Shown here one piece after another: positions 1-11,667 of a DNA stretch of 22,323 bases (within the stretch, counting starts at the first letter, position 1; each line of letters opens with the position of its first letter). Location: assembly GCA_964200075.2 (NCBI GenBank), contig CAXNAA020000340.1, forward strand, positions 1 through 22,323, given 5' to 3'. The notes below the pieces were generated by a model that searched no databases, was not told where the DNA came from, and saw only the letters and a list, made by a program, of their open reading frames with translations. The position numbers and the translations under genes were made by a program. Source of the DNA: Sphacelaria rigidula. Lineage: Eukaryota; Phaeophyceae; Sphacelariales.

Positions 1-3000
1 GGGGTGTACTCATTTGTTACTTGCCTTAGTCGTTTGACCATTGACCACGCATCCCTTTCGAGACGGAGCACCGTGGGGGGGAAAGGGGGGGGGGGGGGGG
101 GCTCAACAAACGACACAGCACCTTAAAAAACACACTCTGCATCGAGTCGTCAACGGGCATTCTTGCCGCTGGATCAACTGTCAACAGGCATAAACTCCGA
201 CACGTGTAACAAAGCACGTTGCGCACCAAGTAACACGGGCGCGCAGTCGCGTTCAGACGCTTCCACGGCACAGAGGCACACAACCATGACCACACATCAC
301 ACAAACCTGGTATCTGAAGGATGCTGCATGCCGATGATGACCCACTTCGCCGCCGCCCCCGTCACCGCTAACGATAACCCAAACCCAAGATACGCCAGCG
401 GAGTAAAAAAGCAAGCCATCCCCGCCCCCCCAGACGCCTCCGCAACGTGCGCCAACCCCAACAACGGCCAAAACGCCGCGCTGAGGGTGATAGCCGTTGA
501 TATAGCCGCTAACGGCACAGGTGCCGCGAAATACAGAACCTTCTCCAGAACGGAGAGTTTTCGAGGCGGCGACGTGTATTTCCCCGCCACCATCGGCACG
601 GGGGTCCCCAGGTGAAGGGCCCTCTCTCGTACAGGGTCTGTTCCTGCGAGACGCGTGTTGGGGCCTAAAGCACCCCCGTGTGGAAGCGTGGCTCCTGGAA
701 GCGTGACCGAACCCGCGCCGCACAGACCCCTGTCGGTTCGGGAAGCGGCAATAGCACCATGGGTGTAGAGGAAGGGAAGTCAGTCAAGAGGCTTCGTAGT
801 TTTCGCCCTCGTTGGCTTTTTGCGTCTAAGGAACACGTAGGGCAGACGCCAAGTGGTAGTAAGTGGCAAGTTCTGCGCAAGAGTTTCGATGCTGTATCGG
901 ATTGGGCAGCAACGGGCCAGAGAGTTACAGTGAACCGGCAGAGCCAGGGGTGGAGTTTACGGGGTGGTGGAGAGCATGATTGGTGTGAAAGGTGCATCGT
1001 TGGTGATACTTTTATCAATTCGACTATTAATAGCGACACAAAAAGCACTGTAACCGGGTATGCCGGATGCCCACGTCACGTAACGGTAGGGAACATCTCA
1101 GGGCATGCTGCCTCCGAAGGTTTGGTCAGCCATCAAGGGTTCACCTGTCGCCGATGAACGTTTTTCTCAGCGTGAAGGCGTTCGGCTGCGTGTACATCGT
1201 GCAGTAGGTACTCGAGGCGAAGCCCACGTGCATGTCGTCTCCCAGGGTCAGTAGCTCCGGCTATTGAAAAAGCGGCGCGCGCACGAGGGACAAACAGGAC
1301 AACACAGGGCAGAACCTTGAAGCACAGCAAGGCAAGACTCCGAACTTTTGTCAAGGATGATCACGTTGATTAGTTGGTTGCCACACACTAACCGGTTCGC
1401 CGCGAATCTAGCCATGAACACGACCGTCACGTACCCATGGATATTTGACGAAATCACGCTGTCAAAAAGTTTTGAGAAAAAGTGGGGGAAATACACGAGG
1501 GAGACAAAGAAGACAGAGTACACGGAGATCACATATAGGGTCCAAGCAAATGCACTTTCCGAGGAATAAAAACGAAAAATCCGTGCCAGGCCGTACGAAA
1601 AAATTGACCGTGCAAGCAGGTTGCGACTCGGAAGTGATGTGAAAGGCTCGGAGGAAACGCTACAAAACACAAGAAAGGAAGAAGGAAGGGGAAAGCGAAA
1701 AATTAACAACGGACGGAAAACAGATGGGAAAAAAAAAAAGGAGAAAAGGGAAACGAGTACATGAACCATTAACACAACGCAGAACATGAGCAGAAAGCAG
1801 GACTAGAAAGTAGAGCTGGAGTTACAACTCGAGGCGAAGGGACAACAACCGAAAGGAGGACAAAATGGCATCAGTGCTGTTACCCCCCTTCCCCCAAGTC
1901 GACTCTACAGTAGTCAGCAACAAATCGGGCTACACTCTCGGTGAGTTCCAAGTTGGCTTCGTTGCGGCTCGTTATTGCGGTCGTTGTTCCCAGGGGTGGC
2001 GGCTCTCCATTAATGTTCCTCCCACCAGCAATCTCTTGTGCACCACTGTGTATTCCAAGTACGTGTCGAGTACCGACGACCTTCGGTTCTTCGGCCCAAA
2101 TGGAACCGTATACGCACTCGAGCACAACATGCTCCGGTATTCGCATACTGTCCCTTCAGAGATGAGATGGGTTGCGCTCCGACGTGCACAGCAAAGCCGC
2201 GGCTTCGTCTCGTGCTCTACAGCGCCGTTAACGGCAAAAAATGCCAAAACAAGTACGAAAGAATAGCCCACACAATTAAAAACATTGCTTGAAAGCCAAG
2301 GGCCCACCTCTGTGTAAATATTCTTGTTGAGCATGACGCTCACGCATCGCCCGACCGGTCCTCCGAGCGCCCTGAGCCACATCGAGTTCCCGAGGTTCCC
2401 GTTGAACATTAGGACGGACCGCATCATCGCTGACATGATGAGACGATCGGTGATCTGCGAAACAACATGAGCAGAAGATTGATGATTGATTGGTTAATTA
2501 ATTGCTACATGGAGTGTTTCTTACACGTGGCAGAACAGGACAATATATGTGTTGCACACAAAAGCAGCACATCTGATGCGTGTACGGGGGGCGTGTTATA
2601 TTCAGTGTTCATTCAGCTCACACCAGAAGCAGTGTCGAGCATCCATGAACATGGACGATGACCCGTCCTTCAGGTCGAATGCGCGCACGTATGATCATGC
2701 AGTGTGCTCATCAGTGCGAATTTCCGCGTACTGTTGCGTCGGACTAGGTAGGAGATATGTTCCCGAGTCGGTGAATGAATAAATGCGTGTACTCGAGCTG
2801 TCTTCAAGAAATAACAAATAGGAAAATGCGCTCGATTTTTGCTGCCCTTCCTGCTATAATGAAGGGGGACGAGCGGTAACATCCCTACCTGCTTGCGGAA
2901 GCCTAGCCAAGACGTTGTGTGGCAAACGCCGTCCACAGGCGAGAACCTCTGCACCAAGATCCACTTAAGGCACACGGATAGCACCATATGGCACAAGTGG

Positions 3001-6000
3001 AAAACCACAGCAGATACAGCAGCCTGAGCAGAGGGAAACGTTTCGCGTGAGGGAGCGAGGGTGGACGGGCGGGATTGATGATGCAGACTCCACACAGACA
3101 CTGCAACATCTCGGTGGCCATCTTGTATTTAATAGCCGACAGTACGATGGTGGGTTGAGCCTGGAAATGTCGGTGAGGCCACATCCAGTTACAGTTTCGA
3201 GCCGGTCACCCCGCTGGCTCAGTCAGTAACCTCGAAATATTTTGACGGTAGGGTCGTGGGTTCGAATCTCGAAGCGATCTGGGATTTTTTCTCATGACAA
3301 ACAGTGGAGAGCGACCATGTCGTGGGTACGCAAAATTCGACTCAACGATCGACGAGGGAAAGGGACTACTGAATTTCTCTTGCGATAAAAAATAAAACGG
3401 CAAGCACCGCAGAAGGAAGGTCACGTACCAAAACAAGACAAAAATATGTAAAACCTCTATCTTGACCTTCCTCCTGTGTGACCCCGCCTGGTGCGCCCAC
3501 ATGTACTGAAAGGTGCAGACTGGCGTCCAGAATAGATGGGACGAAAACACAACACAAGGCAAACATGGGCATTCGTACGCATGAGGAAAGGACCTGACGA
3601 CGGGAGGAGAGAGGCGGAATTGCTAGAAACGCAACGTTGTGCATAAAAAACAACAACAACAACACCTAGAGATGACACTACGAGCGATGATTAATCTACC
3701 TCTCTTACACACGGCAATTACTGACACGATATAATCTTGCATGTCTCAAAATCCTCAAATCTCACCACAGCCAAGACCAGAGGTAGTCCCTTTTCCCCCA
3801 ACACCGTGTCGGTCAGGAACGAAAGGGCTAAGGCTGCGTCCGCCCCGGCAAACACCAGTAGCACTGGTAGATACAGACGGCTTAGCAGGAACACTGCGGT
3901 GTAGCAAACAAACGCCACGTTGCTCCCCGCCAACGGGCCGTAGCCCAAATGTCCTCCCAAGTGTTTTCCTTTTGTCGGCGGTATGGCCATGGTTGGATGG
4001 TTCGAGGCAACAAGACACGTGACGGTGTGAGCGTAGTAAAGCACAGATCGAAGGAAGTCGGGTACCGAATAAGCAATCCATATGTGATGAAGGAAACAGC
4101 ATCAGGGACTGGTCATTAAGTTTATATCCTGCTGGTGCTTGAGGAGGCCCTGCTTCAAGGACGGTCGAAAGACAAGTTGGATCAAATACGGGCGGGGTAA
4201 GATGCAGGTGACAGCTCTCTCTCCCGTGTGCTACTGGTCAACGACGGGGGAGGGCAAAGCACCACCTGATTAGCTCCCGCACGATTGCTACTGAGACAAC
4301 ATACATGCAGTGTATAACTATGCAGAGGGGTACCATTACATGCTCACCCGGGAAGATATCAGCCACGTCCAGCATGTAGGAGAATGACTGGAACCCGGCG
4401 AATGCCGCCACGCAGACGGTGATGGCAACTACGTAAAGGCTAACGATGTCCGCCATCACCTGCAAAACACCACAAATTCGATCATGGTCGTTTTCAGGTA
4501 GGCGACGAGGCACATCGTCATTTCGCCAAAATTGGAGCACACGCTTGCTACATACACAACCCTCCTGGGAAGTTCTCGGTGCTTCACGACTCAGCCACAG
4601 TAACGACACGTACACGGATGCTCAGGCCGAATTTCGGCTGAGCGGAATTCAGTTCTTCCCTCAAACGTCGGGATCATAAACCTGTAAGTGATAATTTACC
4701 GCCGTGTGCAGTAACCTTTGTTTTGGCTGTGAGGAAGCAGTGGTTCCACCATGACGGCAGCAGAGAGCCAGCTACAGCGCGCGGAAAGTCACGTTGAGAA
4801 AAAAAAAAAACAAGAGTAGAACGTTCGTGCTCCAGAACGGAATGAGATACTCGGACCTCGACAACGTTTTCCTCCCGAAACGACTACGACGTCATCTTCC
4901 AGAGGAAGCAATTTTCCCGGCACACACCTGAAGGCAAACTTCAGCGACGGGTGTCGGTGGCGCCAAGGGAGTGCTGAGTAGGGCCCAAGAAACAGTATCG
5001 ACGTGACGAATCGGACACCAGAATTGCGGCAAGGGGGGAAGGGGGGGGTAAGCATTGAGCACACAGGGGACGCCAAATTATTTCCAAAATTTGGCGCATA
5101 AGTCGTCGTCGAACACAAAGGTGGCCAGCCTGTCCACTTGAGCTCTGTGTGTGCAAGCGTTCCGCGTGTATCTCCCTGGTGTGGTACACGCATTTTGTTG
5201 CTGTCTCCTGCAAACGGTTCATGACACTTTCCCGAGTGTCTTCGACAAACACCAATGCTCCCGCCCTTTTTTTCCGGTCATGATCTCAACCTCTTCCTTC
5301 TCTGGGGACGAACGAGTCAATACTCTCGCTGCGTCAACCCATATCTCAACCCCCATACATGCCCGACTCTTAGAATTGGTTCAGTAATCCCGCACCGGGT
5401 CGACTCTTATCATGTTCTCGTTGCCACCCGCGTCCTAACGCGTTCATCGAAGGGAATCAAAGACATTCCTGATGAAAAAAGACGTACGTAGTTGTGCCTG
5501 GTGAGAATCGAACCCAGAACTCTTCCGAAGCGATTTCAACGTGTACCACGTACACCACCGGGGCGCGGTGGCGACCATGTAACGAAAAGAAGCGTCAACA
5601 AGCTATAAGCGACCCGCCTCCATGAACGGGGGCCGACAAAATGAACCTTGACTACAGCACATGACACAGGAGGAGTGGACTGTTTTCGTGCAGCAATGGT
5701 TTAGATCCGCTGGATTGGTCTGCGAAGGCTCGTTTTGAGAGGTCCGCAATGGCCGAAGATCATGCGTTGATCTTGCAGCTCTTTTTGCAACAGCACAACA
5801 GCCGATGGTGTTCCAAGCCGTGCGGACTATCATGCAGCTACGGTACCTCAAAATAAAATTTACAATAAAATCCGGCGTCGCTGCTATTCACTACAGTTCA
5901 TCGGGCAAGCAATCGCACGCCCCATGTTCTACCTGTTGTGGCTGGTAGGATGCAACGCCGTGGCAAGCGCGCCGACCACCCTCCCTGACGCAACGTTGGC

Positions 6001-9000
6001 CTCTGGGGCCAAGTAGGCGCTGGGCAACAGCACCGTGCCCTGACCTATCGTGACGCCGGACCCGAAGATGACGCGGTTGCCCACCACCTAATCATTGCAA
6101 GAGGGGAGCAGGGCCAGGCGCGCCAGCAGCTTTGTAGGCATCGGAGCTCGGAACGGGCAAGTAATTTTGCCGGGGCTCTAGTTGTTGATGCGTGCTGTTT
6201 TACCTTACCGGTGACTGTACGGCGGGGTAGCATCAGTGCTGTCGTGGTGGTAGGCTGGTGAATCCCCGTAGGACTAGCCAGTCAATATCGGTGCAAATAT
6301 CCTAGACATACAACCAACGGCTTCTTGCCGATTCAGGACGAACATCGAAGGACTGTCCTCGGCGCTTCTTCATCCGGCGAATCGCGACTTATGGTTAGTG
6401 TCCGTGCCCGGAAACAGTGTTGAGAGAAACAAAAACTATTAAGGTCGGTCGGTTGGTGTTGGGATGATAACCTCGCCACCACCGTTGACGAGTACCAAGT
6501 ATATTCGAAGCATACGCGCTTGCTCCGTATGAACTCAAGGATCTTGGGCAGTGGTCCTACTCGAGTCCCCGATGTCACGGGTAAGCGGTTCGTTCACGGT
6601 AAACGAACGATACCTACGAACTTCCATAACGCACCTGATGGCAATACCCTGTAACGTCCATACACATCATGAACCAGAGTGCGATAACTTGACAAATCTC
6701 CCCCGATCCGTGTATAGAACGAACATCTCCGCGAGTTGCAAGGGAACGATGTGGTGATAATGAACAGCTGCTGATTCGTCAAGACTGGCGCCATGCATGC
6801 CTCCAACATGCTTTTACCGTATCAGTACGGGAGAGTACGAGGAAGCCGGCTTGATCCTGTGGGGACAAGGTCCACGCAGGATCAAGCCGGCTTCCTCGTA
6901 CTCTCCTGTACTGGTACTGCAACAACATGTGGGCGACATGGAGACATGCATCGCGCCCGTCTTGCGGAACCAGCAGCTGTTCATTATAACCAGATAATTC
7001 CCTTGCAATTTGCGGGTATGTTCGTTTTATACACGGATCGGGGTAGAGTTGTCAAGTTATCACACTCTAGTTCATCATGTGTATGTACTTTACAGGGTAT
7101 TGCCGTCAGGTGCGTTATGGAAGTTCGCGGGGGACGGGTTCAGCTTCGCGCCCACGAGGGGTAAGGGTATCCATCACACGTAGGGCACAGAATAATGCCC
7201 CGGACGCCGGAACAACGGCTCGGAGCGAGAAGGGTTCTCTTTTGTACAAGCTACTATTAACAATGTTTTCGTGAAAAGGAGACTAGAAGATACGATTGAG
7301 AACGAGAAGCGGTCGATTAACGGATGAACAGCTTCAATTCCGAAATTCCCCTTCACGAGGCCCGATACGCCTCCTGTAGTAGCTTGCCACTGAAGCCCTT
7401 GATATCTTCAAGCACTATATCGACGTGTAGCTGTAAGCACACGCCAGTGTTACAGGCAAAGAAAACACACAGAACGAAAAAACAGTCAAGTTCAAGCGAA
7501 TTAGAAAGCCCACTTTCAATGAACGCTGTACTCTGAATCTCACGAAAACATTGTTTATTGTAGTACGTGCTCACTCGGTGGCCACTGAGGTCCGCATGTT
7601 CGTTTATGGTGCTCCCGTCTCCGACGGTCACCAGTTCCGGATCCGATATCTGTGCACACAAACAATCCGGCGGAGTTGGGGTGCGCTTGGCTGGTTACAC
7701 ATCGCAGGGCACAATAGACAAAAGCAAAGAGAACGTCGAAACACCGAAAAAACTGAGAACAGGCGCAGGAATATGGACAAGATAAATACACTGCGGCGAG
7801 GGGAGGCCCGCGATGTGCACACACCCGAATTCTATATCGCGAAAATAGTACCAATGTAAAGTACCGGCTTAGGACTCACCGACCGTGAGGATGAGAACTG
7901 GTATTGCTAGGTGATCGAATATTACCCCGAATTCAGATACCCGGGATATGCGGAGAGTACTCGACAAAGAGTGAAATAGAACGAGAGGCAGGTCCGCGAC
8001 GTTACCCCGCGAGGTATAGAATACACAGATCAAGACCGAGACAAGGGGCAGATGGTGCAACCACAGAGGCAAAATAACGGAGATGGGTACGCAAGTAAAC
8101 ACAAGGCACAGGAGTAGACAATGGACACCAAGAGACGAAGCCGTGAGGGAGAAGACATGGCCACGTACAGTATTGGCAAAACATGTGTCTTCTCTCTCCT
8201 CCCCTTACCCGGACCGTGTTGAGGAATACATCCCTGCCGAGCTTCGCCCCGAGCAGGCGGTAGTACCACACAATCAGTCGGCTACGTCGGATTTCGTCCA
8301 CGAACAGCAGCCCAGAGAAACTCTGTAGTCGCTGCATGGTCCACCACAGCAGATGTCGCAAACTGTCAGCGCAGGAGCAGACAACAAAGTTGGGCTGGGG
8401 ATTGAGGGGTGCCGCTACAATGAAAACGTACCGCACAGCAGGAGGGATGAACAAATCATTCTCCGGCGATTGTGAACAGGAGTCAGTCAGTCTCGACTAC
8501 GATGATGACAGTGGCCTCGCTAACCCCGAATCCTTCGCTTGGGGCTTTGGAAATGGTTCATCAGGGAGATAACCTCAACGTTTTGGTCAGCTCTAGTCAC
8601 ACCACCGGAAAATTGCGTCGTTAGAAATATCTCGTCGAGAACTTTTACGGCCGAAATTTTACGGCAACGTGTGATCTTCTTGGTGAATAATTCCGAGGGC
8701 GGGTCTCTTACTCTCGATTTGATTGATTGATTGATTAATTGTCGCACTTTAACTGACCCCCCAGGGGTCCAGCCGTGGTCTCACTTGGTACAGTGGTACG
8801 ACATACGGATACAACGTAATCCTTCAACTATGGCATGCATCTTGTTCGATATCCGCGAATGCGCGAGTTATGTCGGTAGCACAGGGTCCTTCTCTGTCGA
8901 CAAATTCTAGGTTGACAGCGTCATCTTGCGGGGGCGTCATGGCCTGTACCACTCCACACCAATTCGGGTTTGACTGCGAGGCGGTATGCTCCACCCACCT

Positions 9001-11605
9001 GTGCGTGGTGAAGGACTCTCCAGGCCTGACCCTTCCCACGAGAACCTTCTTGCTGGCCACCACCATGGTGCAGAGGCATAGTCCCCATCCCATCCACGCG
9101 AGAGGTAACACCACAAACATCGAAAACGCTACACTTACCACCGGCGCCACCTTGTCATCATGCAGGTGGGGTGGCGGATAGTAACATTTCGGGGGGAAGG
9201 GGGGGGGGCAGGGATAAGTGCTGTCAAATCACCATCAAGACGGACATCGCCCGCGACGAAATGCGTTCTACAGCCGAGGCGCACGCCATGGAACAAGGGC
9301 CTTCAATACAGGGAATAACTATTATACATCCTCTATACGCTGGATGGGGTGCATGATATCAACGTAGAGAAACGTAGGGGGAAGATAAAACTACGAATAT
9401 TTTTTTCAACAGATTGCGGTGCACCCCAGCATTCAAATAGCATTTTTTGGGAGATTGACGGCAGCGAATTCCAACCCCATATCATCGTATCTCGTCAAGG
9501 TGTACACCTCACCACTTTGAATAGTAGGGGGGCTACGCACGCAGGCATGATCTTGGCGATGCCGTATTCGTACCTGCCGGACACTCCAGAAAAATGCGTA
9601 GGTTGGCAGCATCACGACCGCCGCGATGTATAAATAGCACAGGAACGCACGGAACGCTCTGTGTGGAAGTAGACGGCAGTGAAACGCATAAAAAGATGGG
9701 GAGGGGGGAAAAGTATTGGGGGCCAATGTTGCTGTGAGGGTAGATTGCGCTGGAATGTTGCCATCAACTCCTCGAGCCGATGATGCAATAAGTGACGAAT
9801 AAACGCGCTCATAAGTGAATGACTGCACAATTCGCCGGGAAGCGCATCTGCGCAGGTCAGCGATGTTAACTTTCCGTCGATATGCGGATGATCTACCCAC
9901 GCCCTCTGGAAGGATTAATCCTATGTTATGGTCAGGGTACAAAACTGGTTCGACAGCGCTTCCTCAAAATACAAGCGCTAGAAGTCGCCTGCACAACACC
10001 ATAGCACCGTACCAAGGCGCCGCAGGCATGTCTTTTGACGTTTCGACTACGTGGCGCACCCACTCGTTGAGGCTTCGTCGTCTCTACCACGACCTACTTT
10101 ATCGTTCTGTTCGACTTTTTTTTCTGTTCCTTCTTTTTCTTCAGCGAGTGTTTCAGTTTTTTTTGTTTTTTTCGGGTACGTCTATTATGTGACCGCGGCT
10201 GGATCATGACTCCTGGGGGGGTCAGTTACAGTGCGACAATCGATCAAACTAAATGAATCAAGGCGCGACACTCACGCGCGTGCCGAACACCACAAACAAA
10301 GCAACTTCAAAGACGCTACTCATCGTACAAAGAACATCTCACTTGTACAAGAGATACAAGGCGTTGTCCAGGTTGGCCTCCTCCTCCCACGATTCTTCCC
10401 GTCCATCGAACGCTCCGATACCCCCAACCGCCGCACCTGCCTCTAGTCTATCTCTACGTACATCCGAGGACCCTCCACCGCCAACACACGACGGGTTTGC
10501 TACAGAGGCAGGAGGCGGCGGCTTCATATTCGAAACGGCGGGCGCGGATCGAAGCGCGTGGCCACTCGTCTTGGTTTTGGCTTTGCTCGACAGCATGAGA
10601 AGGTGATCCGCCATGCTGCCAGCTGTCGGGCAGTCGTACGCCAACGTCGTGGGGATGCTTTGGCGGCCAAGCTGTGTGTGTGGAGGGGGGGGAGTTAGTG
10701 TTTGGTCAGCGGGAGAATCCAACGAAACAAACTATGCGAGTGGTTGCTGTTCAGGAGGAATGATGCTTGATAGATGTTGTACGAACAAATCAGCAGCAAA
10801 AGCTTGCCGGTAGCTCCGTATTGATTAATAAACGTGTATTGTACATGATGCACCTGCGAACACAGAATGCGGCGGAACTCGACCGCTTGAAGGCTGTCCA
10901 TGCCGCACTGCTCCTGCAGACTGTCGTCTTCCCCCAGCTCTCCATCCCAACCGGTAACCTGGCCAAAAACAGACGCAGGGGGAAGCTAGCGCGTCAATGC
11001 TCTGACAGCGGAGGGACATACCATGGGTCACCTTGATTGGATAGAAAAGTAGCCTCGTGCGAGACATCTCCCCACACTTTTCCGTGGCCACTGCTAACGC
11101 CGTCATAAGGTCAAGGCGATGATGGGGTTACGAGACGAGATAAGTAGCGCCTTCGGCTCACTTACTTCTCACGGCAAGGCACATCGCACGCAATGCAAGG
11201 CGCGCAGGCAGTACTATCCAATTCACTGCAGCAACAGATACGCTCCCTCTCCCCCAACTACAGCTATGCCGCGCAGTACAACGACCAAGATAAATCCACG
11301 AGCTGAGCCAAACCCGAAAAGGGTTGACCGCTCAGCCAATGACAAACAACACCCAGAGATCGATTGCATCGCGAATACCGGCCGATGTTCGTTATGATTT
11401 CCATCATCCCCTCTCGCCACGCGAGATCCGTCTGCCGCTTTTGTACATTGTACGGAGTGCCCCTACAGCACCAACGGGATGTGGGCGTCGGAACGCTGAA
11501 AAACAAAACCAAGGATTGATTCGTACGGTACGAATCATGTACACTAAAATCAAGTAATTTTCCTTTGAATCGTTATTCGCTCGACCCTGGAACAATCACG
11601 ATGTG

Positions 11606-11667
<62 letters not shown>

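Noticed and set aside
163-615. Plus-strand frame of 150 codons, and other plus-strand frames over exons
   Set aside because: They are antisense shadows of minus-strand exons; none shows a domain.
1248-1787. Minus-strand frame of 179 codons rich in Phe and Ser
   Set aside because: Produced by a CT-rich intron tract. The true exon below it (1145-1260) uses another frame with a clear hexapeptide motif.
8718-10260. A 1.5 kb transposon bounded by terminal inverted repeats
   Set aside because: The interval contains two in-phase PKS exons, so two independent repeat insertions are more likely.
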